A stretch of 64,000 nucleotides of DNA, taken from CATOSK01 sp963665735. GTDB taxonomy: Bacteria; Chloroflexota; Dehalococcoidia; Lucifugimonadales; UBA3495. The position numbers were made by a program, and so were the translations under genes. The notes below the pieces were generated by a model. It had not been told where the DNA came from. It saw nothing but the letters and a program-made list of their open reading frames with translations, and ran no database searches. The DNA lies in the NCBI GenBank assembly GCA_963665735.1, contig OY762444.1, positions 3,720,001 through 3,784,000 on the forward strand. The letters run 5' to 3'. Of the stretch, positions 1-8,749 are shown piece by piece (positions within the stretch are counted from its first letter, which is position 1; each line of letters opens with the position of its first letter).

Positions 1-979
1 GGGCGCAAAAGTCCTCTTCCATAACCGGGCGGTCATACCAAAGATGAATGTTGACAATGGGCGAAGTCTCTATCCCAGCCAGACCCGCGAAGAACGGGTC
101 AAGGGCCAGCGACGGCGGCAGTATCCGCAGCAACGCGTCGGGCGGCAATGCGCTGATGAAAACTCCCCCGGAAATCGTTTCCCCCGAAGCCAGCCGGACT
201 TGCGCTATTCCCCCGTTGTCGCCTTCCATCGTTTTAACCGGGGAACTAAACAAGATTCGGCAGCCCAGGGCCGCCAGCCGCGTATGAGCCGGTTCCCCGA
301 TGGCCGGCGACAGTCCGCATCGGGGATAGCCCAGGTTGGCGTCGCGGAACCCGCCCAACATTCCGTCCTGCACAATCATCAACCCCATCGCCGCGCTGAC
401 TTCGTGGATGCCGTCGTTCAGCGTGGGTTTAACCAGCAAGTCCCAGAAATTTTGTACCGCCTGCGGAGACTGTTTTTGACGCCGCAGCCAGTCCAGGAAA
501 GTCATTTCCTCCAACTCCGGGCGGGAACGGTCGGTCATCTTAGCCTTGACGAGGGTTTGCAACACCCTTAGCTTGTCGCCCATGCCCAGGTGAGGGTAGG
601 TCAGAAAGGAAGGCAGCAGGTGGAAGGGAGCCGGCAGAAACGCCGTCCTTAAGAAGCCGGTCTTGCCGCCCTTGTCCATTACCGGAAGATGGAGCCGCCG
701 CTGCAAATGCCATCGCCCTTCAACGTCCAAACGGCGTATAAAGTCCAGGAACTCCCGGCAGCAACCAACAATAACGTGCTGCCCGTTGTCCACCTGTTCC
801 CCCTTCCAGCCTCCCGAATAGGAAAACGCCCGTCCGCCAAGGAAATTCCTGGCTTCCACCAGCGTTACCGGGTATCCCCATTCCAGCAGCCGCAGGGCCG
901 CGGAGATGCCGGAAATGCCGCCCCCCAGCACCACCACCCGCGGCGGAGAGGCTAACGGGACAGCAGGCTGGTCAGCCAT
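1..979 (-). CDS. hpnE: HpnE-like squalene-associated FAD-dependent desaturase (partial)
   Basis: The N-terminal 326 residues are visible; the C-terminus lies beyond the left edge. The start is ATG at 979, inside the 3' end of hpnD. The protein opens with a Rossmann dinucleotide-binding motif (VVVLGGGISGISAAL, about residues 15-29), then the EAR-x4-GGR segment typical of phytoene-desaturase/amine-oxidase flavoproteins. In the family HpnE reduces hydroxysqualene to squalene, completing the HpnC-HpnD-HpnE route from farnesyl diphosphate. Its place directly after hpnC and hpnD, with overlapping genes, supports this role and translational coupling. Family members run to about 420-470 residues, so roughly a quarter is missing here. 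Confidence 0.88.
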   Translation of the reverse strand, partial: MADQPAVPLASPPRVVVLGGGISGISAALRLLEWGYPVTLVEARNFLGGRAFSYSGGWKGEQVDNGQHVIVGCCREFLDFIRRLDVEGRWHLQRRLHLPVMDKGGKTGFLRTAFLPAPFHLLPSFLTYPHLGMGDKLRVLQTLVKAKMTDRSRPELEEMTFLDWLRRQKQSPQAVQNFWDLLVKPTLNDGIHEVSAAMGLMIVQDGMLGGFRDANLGYPRCGLSPAIGEPAHTRLAALGCRILFSSPVKTMEGDNGGIAQVRLASGETISGGVFISALPPDALLRILPPSLALDPFFAGLAGIETSPIVNIHLWYDRPVMEEDFCA

Positions 980-1809
980 GTTCCGGCCATGACCCGAACC
1001 TTTTCCGATGCGCTCAGGCTGGCCCGGTGGTGCAGAACATCGTAGTCAACTTCCTCAATCCGGTCCAGCACCCGGCTGTAAATCCGCCCCAGCACGGCGG
1101 GGCAGGCGCGGGAACGGCGGGAAAGGTGGGGCAGCAGCCGGAAACCGGAGTCGAAATACTCCCTGGCCCGCCGGCACTGGAACCGCATCAGCTTGACAAA
1201 CTCTTCATTCACCGTCCCCGCCGTCAAAGCGGCCTCGGTGCAGCCGAACCGGGCCATTTCATCTTGCGGCAGGTAGATTCGCCCCATTTCCAGGTCTTCC
1301 TTCACGTCCCTGGCGATGTTGGTCAACTGCATCGCCAAACCCAGGTCTATCGCGTAATCCTTGGCCTTGGGGTCGCTGAACCCGAATATGTGGATGCAGA
1401 TAAGCCCGACGGCGGATGCCACTTGATAACAATACTGCCGCAATTCGTCAAAATTCTGGTAGCGGTCTTTGACCAAATCGGATTCAACTCCGGATAGGAC
1501 TTCCTGAAAGTATTCCTGAGGGATGTCGTAACGCCGCGCCACGTCGCCCAGGCTCAGGAAAACCGGGCTGGAAGGCTGCCCCTGGTAACATTCGCCCAGT
1601 TCTTGCCGAAGTTGGGAAAGCATGGCTATCTTTTCGTCCCTGGAACCCAGGTTGTCAACCGAATCGTCGCAGTAGCGACAGAAGGTATAGGCAACGTAAA
1701 TGGCCCGGCGCCGCTCGGCGGGCAAAGTCAGAAAAGCGTAGTAGAAATTCTTGGCCTCCCGCCGCGTAACCTGCCGGCACTCTTCATAGGCCAGTTCCAG
1801 GTCAGTCAC
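952..1809 (-). CDS. hpnD: HpnD-like presqualene diphosphate synthase
   Basis: 285 residues of the trans-isoprenyl diphosphate synthase (squalene/phytoene synthase) fold. Two aspartate-rich motifs are intact: CDDSVD near residue 50 and ARDVKEDLEMGRIYLP near residue 175. In the family HpnD condenses two farnesyl diphosphates to presqualene diphosphate. The reading frame continues about 60 codons upstream, but GTG at 1809 is chosen because it overlaps the hpnC stop by 8 bases and the protein then starts where family members do. It lies between hpnC and hpnE in one operon. HpnC and HpnD are similar paralogues; their order and the shorter length suggest this one is HpnD. Confidence 0.88.
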   Translation of the reverse strand: MTDLELAYEECRQVTRREAKNFYYAFLTLPAERRRAIYVAYTFCRYCDDSVDNLGSRDEKIAMLSQLRQELGECYQGQPSSPVFLSLGDVARRYDIPQEYFQEVLSGVESDLVKDRYQNFDELRQYCYQVASAVGLICIHIFGFSDPKAKDYAIDLGLAMQLTNIARDVKEDLEMGRIYLPQDEMARFGCTEAALTAGTVNEEFVKLMRFQCRRAREYFDSGFRLLPHLSRRSRACPAVLGRIYSRVLDRIEEVDYDVLHHRASLSASEKVRVMAGTWLTSLLSR

Positions 1810-2884
1810 GGTTGTTTTCCTTTGTGACGCCGGCGGTTGGCGGTGCGGAAAGGCCACCGCCGGCAGGCAGTCCCAGACCCAACCCAAGTTTGGAAGTGAG
1901 CCAGGCGGAAAGAAACAGCCGGGCCTTGGCTGCTTTGGAAAGATGAGGACGGCGGGAGAGGACGTTGTAGTCTTGCCGCCGAATAGCGTCAAGGACGGCC
2001 ACGCCGCCCCTGGTGAACAGGGCCACGTCGAAACGGGCCGGGCCTTCCAGCGTTTCCACCAGCGCCGCCCCTTGCCGGAACAGCCCCATCGCCCGTTCCA
2101 CCTGGAAGGCCATCAGTTGCCGCCAGCCGTCGTTTACCACCCCGGCGGCCAGTTCCCCTTCCGAATAACCGAACCGTTCCAGGTCTTCCTGCGGCAGGTA
2201 AATCCGGCCCTTTTCGTAATCCCGGGCCACGTCCTGCCAGAAGTTGGTCAATTGCAGGGCCGTGCAAGTGGCGTCGGACAACTCTTGCCGTGCCGCGTCG
2301 TGGTAGCCGAACAGGTGCAGCACCAGGTGGCCGACGGGATTGGCCGAATGTTCGCAGTAGTGGAGCAGGTCGGCGTAGGTAGGGTAACGGCTGTTGGCCT
2401 GGTCCATCCGGTTGGCTTCGATAAGTTTCAGAAACGGTTGCGGGGGAATGTCAAAGGCCCGGACAGTCTCTTTGAGCGCAACCATCACCGGGTGAGTGGG
2501 CGCCTCCGTCCCCGAATAGCAGGCGTCCAGTTCATTTTGCCACCAGTCCAGCAGGGCCAACCGCCGGGCTGTTTCGTCGGGATGAGTGTTGTCAGAAACG
2601 GGCGGCAGCAGCGCATCGCCGGCGGTGTGTTCATCGCCCAAATCGTCCACGGTGCGGCAAAACCCGTAAATGGCGTAAACATGGGGGCGGAGAGGCTTGG
2701 GCAGCAGCCGGGAACCCACCGTAAAGTTTTCGTAATGCGTCTGGGCCAGCCGCCGGCAGTAATCGTAGGCTTCCTCGATGCTCGCCGCCTGGCCAAGTTC
2801 ACCATTGGCCGGCGGTGACGATTGACGGCGTGAATCGCGCCGTCCGTTGCCAGGATTTCCCTGTGGGTTGGTTATGGTGGTCAT
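1802..2884 (-). CDS. hpnC: HpnC-like hydroxysqualene synthase
   Basis: 360 residues, squalene/phytoene synthase family. Aspartate motifs VDDLGDEH (about residue 85) and QDVARDYEKGRIYLP (about residue 218) are both intact. In the family HpnC converts presqualene diphosphate to hydroxysqualene, the substrate of HpnE. The ATG at 2884 overlaps the shc stop in an ATGA arrangement, so translation is probably coupled. A polar N-terminal extension of about 30 residues and a Gly/Ala-rich C-terminal tail of about 35 residues flank the conserved core, and a later start is possible. HpnC and HpnD share the fold, so the two calls could be exchanged. Confidence 0.85.
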   Translation of the reverse strand: MTTITNPQGNPGNGRRDSRRQSSPPANGELGQAASIEEAYDYCRRLAQTHYENFTVGSRLLPKPLRPHVYAIYGFCRTVDDLGDEHTAGDALLPPVSDNTHPDETARRLALLDWWQNELDACYSGTEAPTHPVMVALKETVRAFDIPPQPFLKLIEANRMDQANSRYPTYADLLHYCEHSANPVGHLVLHLFGYHDAARQELSDATCTALQLTNFWQDVARDYEKGRIYLPQEDLERFGYSEGELAAGVVNDGWRQLMAFQVERAMGLFRQGAALVETLEGPARFDVALFTRGGVAVLDAIRRQDYNVLSRRPHLSKAAKARLFLSAWLTSKLGLGLGLPAGGGLSAPPTAGVTKENNRD

Positions 2885-5097
2885 TGCCCCAGCCCGTTTT
2901 TTGCCCGCTTTGCCGTCGTCGGATTCTTGACTGCATGGGAATGTCTTGGGACGGCATTGGTTGAACCGTCGGGAATTTCATTCCCGTTAGCCTTTCCATT
3001 CAAGTGCGAAGACACCCCGTTGGCCTGCTCCTTCTGCCGGCCGTTCTGCAACTGCCCCGACTGCCGGGAAAGGCGTCGGAATCTCCCCAGGGCCAAAAGG
3101 GGCCAATAGTTGCGGTACAGGTGGTACTTAATCATAAACGAGGCCGGCATTTCCAGGTCTTGATACCCCCGCTCGCCGGCCTTGGGCAACTCCGCCGGAC
3201 GCTCGCCGTACCCGTAGCCTGGGAAGCCGGTGCCGGTGAAGTAAGGTTCCTCCCAAGTGCCGTCCTCTAGCTGGGTGGACAACAGGTATTGTACGCCTCT
3301 TTCAATTGCCGTCGGAGCCGCCGGGTGGTTGCCTTGCCGCGCCGCCATAAGGCCCAGCAAGGCCCAGGAAGTTTGCGACGCCGTGCTGGGGCCGACGCCG
3401 TGCAGGTTGGGGTCAACGTAGGAACCGCAACTCTCCCCCCAACCGCCGTCCGGGTTTTGACGCTCCAACAGCCAGTTAACGGCTTGGCCGACGTGGGGCA
3501 GGGTCATATCCTCCCCGATGGCTTCCAGTGCCGGCAAAACTGCGCCGATGCCGTACAGGTAGTTAACCCCCCAACGCCCGAACCAGGAACCGTCGCTTTC
3601 CTGTTCCTGCAAGATGAATTCGTATCCCCGGCGCAAGGGCGGATAGCTCCGTTCATAACCCAGACGCCCCAGCATTTCCAGGACGTGGGCGGTCACGTCC
3701 GCGCTGGGCGGGTCCAGGGTTTCCCCGAAATCGGAAAAGGGCAGCAGGGTCACGTACTTCCGGTTGTTGTCCTTATCGAAAGCCCCCCAACCCCCGCCTT
3801 GGCATTGAAGCCCCACCAGCCAGTTAACGCCCCGGCGGACAGCCGCGTCTTTGGCCGGTTCCTCCCGGCCCAGGTCTGCCAAAGCCAGGGACATCACCAC
3901 GGTGGCGGCGTCATCTATGTCCGGATAGCAGTTGTTGTGAAACTCGAAAGCCCAGCCGCCGGGTTCCACGTCCTTGGTGCGTATCTGCCAGTCCCCGCCG
4001 GTAAGTACCTGCTGGTCTATCAGCCAGGCGGCGGAACGGCGAACCATCGGGTCATCCGACGGCAAACCCGACTCCAGCAAGGCCCACTGGGCCAGACAGG
4101 TATCCCAAACCGGGGAGATGCACCCCTGAATCTTCAGGTAATCTTCGTCTTCAATGGCGAAACCTTCAATGCCCCGTAACCCCCGCTCAATTACCGGGTG
4201 GTCGGTGGAGTATCCCAAATGGTGCAGCGCAATGAGCGAATAGACCCAGGGCGGTTGAATCCCGCCCCACGAACCATCGTCTTCCTGGTGAGCCAGCACC
4301 CACTCTTCCACCTTGCGGGCGGCGGTGTTCCGCAGCGGTTGGAAAGGAAACCGGCGGTACAGTCCGATAAGCTGGTCAGCGTGGTAAAACAGGTTAGCCA
4401 GGCTGAGGCTGTTGCCCGGCTTGGGCAAAGAATAATCCGTCTGTTCCCTCGGTTGTGGATACAATTCGTCTATATTGGCCCACTCAGGAACCTGGCAGCA
4501 GGGATGCTCGGTCAACACCACCAGCAGGGGTACAATCGTAGGCCGCGCCCAACTGGAAAATTCGTAGATGTTGAAGGGAAACCAACTCGGCAGCAGCATC
4601 ATCTCCGGCGGCATATTCGGCGTGCCTTTCCAGTCCCATTGCCCGAATAGAGCCATCCAGATTTTCGTAAACACCCGCGCGCCTGGAACCCCGCCTTTGG
4701 AGAGGATGAACTGGCGCGCTTTCCGCAGCGCCTCCGAGTCCGGAGAATAGCCGGCCAGTTTGAGGGCGAAGTAACATTCCACCGAGGTACTCAAGTCGCC
4801 GGGAGCCTCATAGTACTGCCCCCAGGAGCCATCCTCCCGCTGTTTGCTGAAAATATAGTTGGCCGCCTTGCGCCATTTCTCCTTGTCCACTTTGCCCAGA
4901 AAGTAGGACAACATCAGGTATTCGGCTTCCATCGTGTTGTTGGATTCCAACTCCCCCCACCAATAGCCAGCGTCATATTGAGTACGGCGAAAATAGCCCT
5001 GGCTCCGCTCAATAGCCCGGTCAACCTCGCCGGCCAAAGTCGGGGAAAGTTGCGCCGGGTTGGCGTGATGGCGGTAATGATTGGTTCCGTTAGTCAC
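2881..5097 (-). CDS. shc: Squalene-hopene cyclase
   Basis: 738 residues from GTG 5097. The enzyme cyclises squalene to hopene at the membrane. The catalytic acid motif DIDD (D393, D395, D396 in this numbering) is intact, and at least six QW-type repeats are visible (QREDGSWG, QEDDGSWGG, QCQGGGWG, QESDGSWFG, QNPDGGWGE, QLEDGTWEE). The frame is open to an ATG at 5157, which would overlap hpnA by 38 bases; GTG 5097 is preferred because GGAG lies about 11 bases upstream and it gives normal family length. It sits between hpnA and hpnC. Family members may also cyclise other polyprenoids, but the neighbours point to hopene. Confidence 0.96.
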   Translation of the reverse strand: MTNGTNHYRHHANPAQLSPTLAGEVDRAIERSQGYFRRTQYDAGYWWGELESNNTMEAEYLMLSYFLGKVDKEKWRKAANYIFSKQREDGSWGQYYEAPGDLSTSVECYFALKLAGYSPDSEALRKARQFILSKGGVPGARVFTKIWMALFGQWDWKGTPNMPPEMMLLPSWFPFNIYEFSSWARPTIVPLLVVLTEHPCCQVPEWANIDELYPQPREQTDYSLPKPGNSLSLANLFYHADQLIGLYRRFPFQPLRNTAARKVEEWVLAHQEDDGSWGGIQPPWVYSLIALHHLGYSTDHPVIERGLRGIEGFAIEDEDYLKIQGCISPVWDTCLAQWALLESGLPSDDPMVRRSAAWLIDQQVLTGGDWQIRTKDVEPGGWAFEFHNNCYPDIDDAATVVMSLALADLGREEPAKDAAVRRGVNWLVGLQCQGGGWGAFDKDNNRKYVTLLPFSDFGETLDPPSADVTAHVLEMLGRLGYERSYPPLRRGYEFILQEQESDGSWFGRWGVNYLYGIGAVLPALEAIGEDMTLPHVGQAVNWLLERQNPDGGWGESCGSYVDPNLHGVGPSTASQTSWALLGLMAARQGNHPAAPTAIERGVQYLLSTQLEDGTWEEPYFTGTGFPGYGYGERPAELPKAGERGYQDLEMPASFMIKYHLYRNYWPLLALGRFRRLSRQSGQLQNGRQKEQANGVSSHLNGKANGNEIPDGSTNAVPRHSHAVKNPTTAKRAKNGLGQ

Positions 5098-5119
5098 TGA
5101 AACAGTCTCCGCAATTCCC

Positions 5120-6109
5120 TTACGAACCAATATACCCGTAAGCGGAAAACCACTCAACGGCTAGGCTCATGGCATCCTCCACCGGATTCTGTGGAAGTCC
5201 CAGTTCCTTGACTGCCTTTTCGCTGCTGACATACATGGGCGTTTTGGCGACTTTTATCCCTTCCAGGGGGACTTTGGGAGTCCGGCGGAGCAGGTTGCCT
5301 TCTATCAACTGGTCGGCGTAACCCGCCCCCGTTGCCGCCCAGAAAGGCAGCCGCCAACGGGGAGATTTCCGCCCCGTGGCCTGGGACAGCATACCAAACA
5401 CCTCCCGCAGGGTCAGGTTCCGGTGGCCCAGGATGTAGCGCTGGCCCGGAACGCCTTTTTCCAAGGCCAGGATATGCCCGGCGGCCACGTCCGCCACGTC
5501 CACCAGGTTCATGCCGGTGTCCAGATAAGCGGGAATGCGTCCCTTTGCGAAGTCCAGGAATATCCTTCCGGTGGGCGTCGGCTTTACATCCCAGGGGCCA
5601 ACGGGCGCCGTCGGGTTGACCACCACCACCGGGCAGCCCTTCGCCGCCATGTCCAGAACCGCCTGCTCCGCCTCCCATTTTGACCGCTTGTAATGGCCTA
5701 CCAGGTGTTGCCGGTTCACGGGCATATCCTCCGTTCCCAACCCTTTCGCTGGCAGCCCGATGGTGGAAACGGTGCTGGTAAAGACGGCCTTTTCCACCCC
5801 GGCTTTTTGGGCCTCCTCCAGCACAATCTTCGCCCCGTCCCGGTTGGTGCGATAGATGACCGCCGGGTCCCGCGCCCAGAAAGCGTAAACCGCCGCGCAG
5901 TGAAAGACTGCCCCACAGCCGGACACGGCCCTGGCAATCGAATCCCTATCCAGAATGTCCCCGGAAACCTGCTCAATGCCGGTTCCCTCAATTGTTAAAG
6001 TGTTGCTGCCGGGCCGAACCAATGCCCGGACATCGTAACCTTGGGCGCAAAGTTCCCGGGCCAGGTTGCCGCCAATGAACCCCGTCGCTCCGGTTACCAG
6101 GACTTTCAC
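5120..6109 (-). CDS. hpnA: HpnA, hopanoid-associated NAD-dependent sugar epimerase-like protein
   Basis: 329 residues, extended short-chain dehydrogenase/NAD-epimerase fold. The N-terminal glycine motif (VTGATGFIGG, residues 5-14), the TSTVSTIG serine segment and the YKRSK catalytic Tyr-Lys pair are present. The chosen start is GTG 6109, which overlaps the hpnG stop as GTGA and puts the Rossmann motif right at the N-terminus; an upstream in-frame ATG at 6268 would lie inside hpnG. The family is consistently found in hopanoid clusters and is thought to act on the side-chain sugar, but the exact reaction is not settled. Confidence 0.9.
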   Translation of the reverse strand: MKVLVTGATGFIGGNLARELCAQGYDVRALVRPGSNTLTIEGTGIEQVSGDILDRDSIARAVSGCGAVFHCAAVYAFWARDPAVIYRTNRDGAKIVLEEAQKAGVEKAVFTSTVSTIGLPAKGLGTEDMPVNRQHLVGHYKRSKWEAEQAVLDMAAKGCPVVVVNPTAPVGPWDVKPTPTGRIFLDFAKGRIPAYLDTGMNLVDVADVAAGHILALEKGVPGQRYILGHRNLTLREVFGMLSQATGRKSPRWRLPFWAATGAGYADQLIEGNLLRRTPKVPLEGIKVAKTPMYVSSEKAVKELGLPQNPVEDAMSLAVEWFSAYGYIGS

Positions 6110-7050
6110 GTTGCCGCTGCTGGCGGCGCGGACATTGCCTCCCGCCGGTGTTTGACGAAAGCCACCGCGAATCTGGCAAGACTGGCCTGGGCTTGGCGCA
6201 TCTGCCCCATCACTCCCAGCGTCTTGGGGATTCGCCAGGCGTGGGCTACCGTATTCAACGCCGCCCAACCCGGCCGCCCCGACATTCCCACGAAGTAGGC
6301 CGGCACTTCCTGGCTGGCGGTATCCAGCACTGCCCGCACCGACAGAAAGGGAATGTTGGCTTGGGCCGCTAGCCGGGCAACCCAGTAATCCTCCATGTTG
6401 ACTGTGCCAACCTGGTGTTGCCGGCGCAGCTCCCGCTTGGTGTCCGGGGAACCTACCAACTGCGCCACCGTCATGGAGTCCGTTTCCACCGCAGTAAGCC
6501 CCTCCCCGTTAAGGGAGTCCCTGGCGCGTTGCCGCATACCGGGGTCTGGTTCCAGAGACTTGAGGACAGAGCGGCTGGGGAGGCTTGGGTCTTTTGCCTG
6601 CCAATGGCCCGTCATTCGCTGCTGAAACCTCTCGAACTTCAGGACAGCCCGCCGGAGCAGGTTCGGGTCATTTGCCTCCGCCTCGGCCATCAATCGCCGC
6701 CGAAACTCATCCAGAGACATCCCATCGGGAACGCGCATCAGGCGTTGCCCCAAGTCCCTGAGATGGCAGTAGCGGCCGGCCAGGGTCAAATCTCCCGGGG
6801 CCAGCGACGGCTCCAACCCCCCGGCGAACCCCAACAGCAGCAACTCCGAGGGTGATTCGGGATTGGCCGGCTCTTGCCGGAGGGTACGCAGCAAGTCCTT
6901 GACATTGACATCCACCTTCTCCCGTCCAATGCCGATTACACGGAAGTCCACGGAAAGAAATACGCCGCCCGGTTGGTCAACGCTGGCCTTCCCCAGCGCG
7001 GTACGCGCCGGGGCCAATTCCTCTTCCATTGCGGCAATGATGGTCAACAC
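6106..7050 (-). CDS. hpnG: HpnG, adenosylhopane nucleosidase/phosphorylase
   Basis: 314 residues of the purine nucleoside phosphorylase/MTA-SAH nucleosidase fold. The start MLTIIAAMEEEL, the LLLGFAGGL glycine segment (71-79), and the C-terminal NMEDYWVARL and SVRAVLDTA segments place it in this superfamily. HpnG removes adenine from adenosylhopane to give ribosylhopane. The protein is longer than typical members: residues about 98-180 form a highly charged, Arg-rich insertion between the core strands. The gene follows hpnH by 43 bases and overlaps hpnA by 4. Without context it would be called a generic MTA/SAH nucleosidase. Confidence 0.88.
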   Translation of the reverse strand: MLTIIAAMEEELAPARTALGKASVDQPGGVFLSVDFRVIGIGREKVDVNVKDLLRTLRQEPANPESPSELLLLGFAGGLEPSLAPGDLTLAGRYCHLRDLGQRLMRVPDGMSLDEFRRRLMAEAEANDPNLLRRAVLKFERFQQRMTGHWQAKDPSLPSRSVLKSLEPDPGMRQRARDSLNGEGLTAVETDSMTVAQLVGSPDTKRELRRQHQVGTVNMEDYWVARLAAQANIPFLSVRAVLDTASQEVPAYFVGMSGRPGWAALNTVAHAWRIPKTLGVMGQMRQAQASLARFAVAFVKHRREAMSAPPAAAT

Positions 7051-7093
7051 TGCTACATCCCCACCAGGAGCAATCCCCCCGACCCTGACCGGG

Positions 7094-8152
7094 CTAGGCC
7101 GCCGTGATGCCGCCCTTGTGGGCCGCGCCCGACTTGATTAACGTAACCCAATCCTTCGGGGTAGCCACTGCCTGGAAAATCGTGGCGGACTCAAAGCCGC
7201 AGTGCATCATGCAGTTGCCGCATCGGGGGTCGCGGCCAACCCCGTACTGCTTTTCCCAAAGGTCAGCGTCATAAAGTTCCCGCACGTCGCCGGTGTGTTC
7301 GTCGGCCAGGGGGTAACACGGTTTCCGCCAACCCATGACGGTGTAAGTCGGGTTAGACCAGGCGGTGCATTGGTACTCCCGGTCTCCCCGCAGGAAGTTC
7401 AGGTACAGGGGGTTGTTGTACAGGCGCATTCCCCCGGTGTTGTCCGGATTGAGCAGTTCCTTGAAGATGGCCCGGGATTCCTGCCGGGTAAGGAACAAGT
7501 CCCGGTCAGGAGCGTCCTCAAAGTCGTAGCCCGGAGAAATCATGGAACCCTCAACGCCCAGGTCGCTGACGTAGCGAAACATTTCGTGCAGGTCTGCCAC
7601 GTCGCTGTTCTTGAAAACCGTGGTGTTGGTGCAGACCCGGTAACCCTGGTCAATGGCGTCGTTGATTCCCTCGACGGCTTTCTTGAAGACCCCGGCGCGC
7701 GCCACCGACTCGTCGTGTTTTTCCTCCATGCCGTCCATGTGAATGACCCAGCAGAAATACTTGGAGGGCGGTATCCGCTGCATCATCCGCTCCAGCAGCA
7801 GGGCGTTGGTGCAGCAATAGACAAAGTATTTCCGCTCTACCAACGTGTTGATAATCCGGTCAATGTGGGGATGGATGGTAGGCTCCCCGCCGGCTATGGA
7901 TACAATGGGCGCGCCGGCCTCAGCTACGGCGGCTAGGGCCTCTTCTACCGGCATTATTTTGTCCAGCACCGGGCGATATTCCCGGATGCGGCCGCAGCCG
8001 ATACAGGCCAGGTTGCACATTTCCAGCGGTTCCAGCATCGTAACCAGGGGAAACCGCTTGCGGCCCCGCAGCCGTTTTTTCAGGATGTACCACCCCAAGC
8101 GTACCGAAAGCTCGGCCGGCCTTTTCGCTGGATGCGCGGGTTTAACTGCCAT
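7094..8152 (-). CDS. hpnH: HpnH, radical SAM adenosylhopane synthase
   Basis: 352 residues. The radical-SAM cluster motif C46-x3-C50-x2-C53 (CNLACIGC) is intact, followed by a glycine-rich GGEPT motif that binds SAM. The C-terminal region carries further cysteines (CRDPRCGNCMMHCGF area) like the SPASM-type tail seen in HpnH. The family adds the 5'-deoxyadenosyl group to diploptene, giving adenosylhopane, the first step toward C35 bacteriohopanepolyols. It heads the hpnH-hpnG-hpnA-shc order. The N-terminal segment up to residue 35 is basic, as is usual for this membrane-substrate enzyme. Confidence 0.94.
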   Translation of the reverse strand: MAVKPAHPAKRPAELSVRLGWYILKKRLRGRKRFPLVTMLEPLEMCNLACIGCGRIREYRPVLDKIMPVEEALAAVAEAGAPIVSIAGGEPTIHPHIDRIINTLVERKYFVYCCTNALLLERMMQRIPPSKYFCWVIHMDGMEEKHDESVARAGVFKKAVEGINDAIDQGYRVCTNTTVFKNSDVADLHEMFRYVSDLGVEGSMISPGYDFEDAPDRDLFLTRQESRAIFKELLNPDNTGGMRLYNNPLYLNFLRGDREYQCTAWSNPTYTVMGWRKPCYPLADEHTGDVRELYDADLWEKQYGVGRDPRCGNCMMHCGFESATIFQAVATPKDWVTLIKSGAAHKGGITAA

Positions 8153-8203
8153 ACCTTCAACCTCAAAAAACGCTGGTGTCGGGGATAAGGCTATTGCGGC
8201 GCA

Positions 8204-8707
8204 TCAACCGCCGATAATCTGGCGGGCGAACATTGCTACCAACAATGCGCCGCCCACCGCCATAACGGCGTAGAACAGCCGGTCAACCCGCCGGTTCACT
8301 TCCCGCAACCCGGCGTCCATATCAGCCCGCATCTGCTGAAACCGGGTATCCATATCAGCCCGCATCTGCTGAAACCGGGTATCCATATCAGCCCGAACCT
8401 GTTGCAATCCGGCGTCCATATCAGCCCGAACCTGTTGCAATCCGGCGTCCATATCAGCCCGCATCTGCTGAAACCGGGAATCCATGTCCGCCCTTATCTG
8501 CTCAAACCGGGCATCCGCATCAGCCCGTGTCTGCTGAAACCGGGCATCCATGTCCGCCCGCATCTGCTGAAACCCGGCATCCACGGCGGCTCTCAGTTCT
8601 TGCTGCCCTTCCAACAAAGCGCCACCCTGACCCTCCAGCCTTCCGATAGCCCGCCACACCTCGGCGGCGGATTCGGCCTCGTTCCCCGGGTCAACCGTCG
8701 TAGTCAT
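8204..8707 (-). CDS. Hendecad-repeat coiled-coil protein with C-terminal membrane anchor
   Basis: 167 residues, not recognised as a named family. Residues 45-132 are eight consecutive 11-residue units of the form RFQQMRADMDA, with a degenerate ninth unit (133-143), then one hydrophobic segment (about 144-163) and a short tail. The pattern predicts a long right-handed (hendecad) coiled coil standing on the membrane. The N-terminal 44 residues are polar. It lies between the prenyl synthase and hpnH genes, all on the same strand with short gaps (42 and 51 bases), so it is probably cotranscribed with the hopanoid genes. No catalytic motif is seen. A structural role at the membrane is inference. 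Confidence 0.75.
   Translation of the reverse strand: MTTTVDPGNEAESAAEVWRAIGRLEGQGGALLEGQQELRAAVDAGFQQMRADMDARFQQTRADADARFEQIRADMDSRFQQMRADMDAGLQQVRADMDAGLQQVRADMDTRFQQMRADMDTRFQQMRADMDAGLREVNRRVDRLFYAVMAVGGALLVAMFARQIIGG
8312..8575. repeat. Eight in-frame 33-bp tandem repeats inside the coiled-coil gene
   Basis: Each unit encodes 11 residues. Several neighbouring units are identical or nearly so at the DNA level, for example those containing CCATATCAGCCCGCATCTGC, which points to recent expansion by slippage or unequal crossing-over. Repeat number may therefore vary between strains. Confidence 0.9.
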
Positions 8708-8749
8708 TCGTCCCTCCCGATTCCTCCCGGCATCGTCCGGGGCAAAGTC

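Noticed and set aside
44..571. 175-codon plus-strand frame at the left edge
   Set aside because: Antisense to hpnE, whose Rossmann motif and operon position are convincing.
8312..8575. Regular 33-bp repeats that could look like a CRISPR array
   Set aside because: The repeats are contiguous without spacers and encode an in-frame 11-residue coiled-coil unit.
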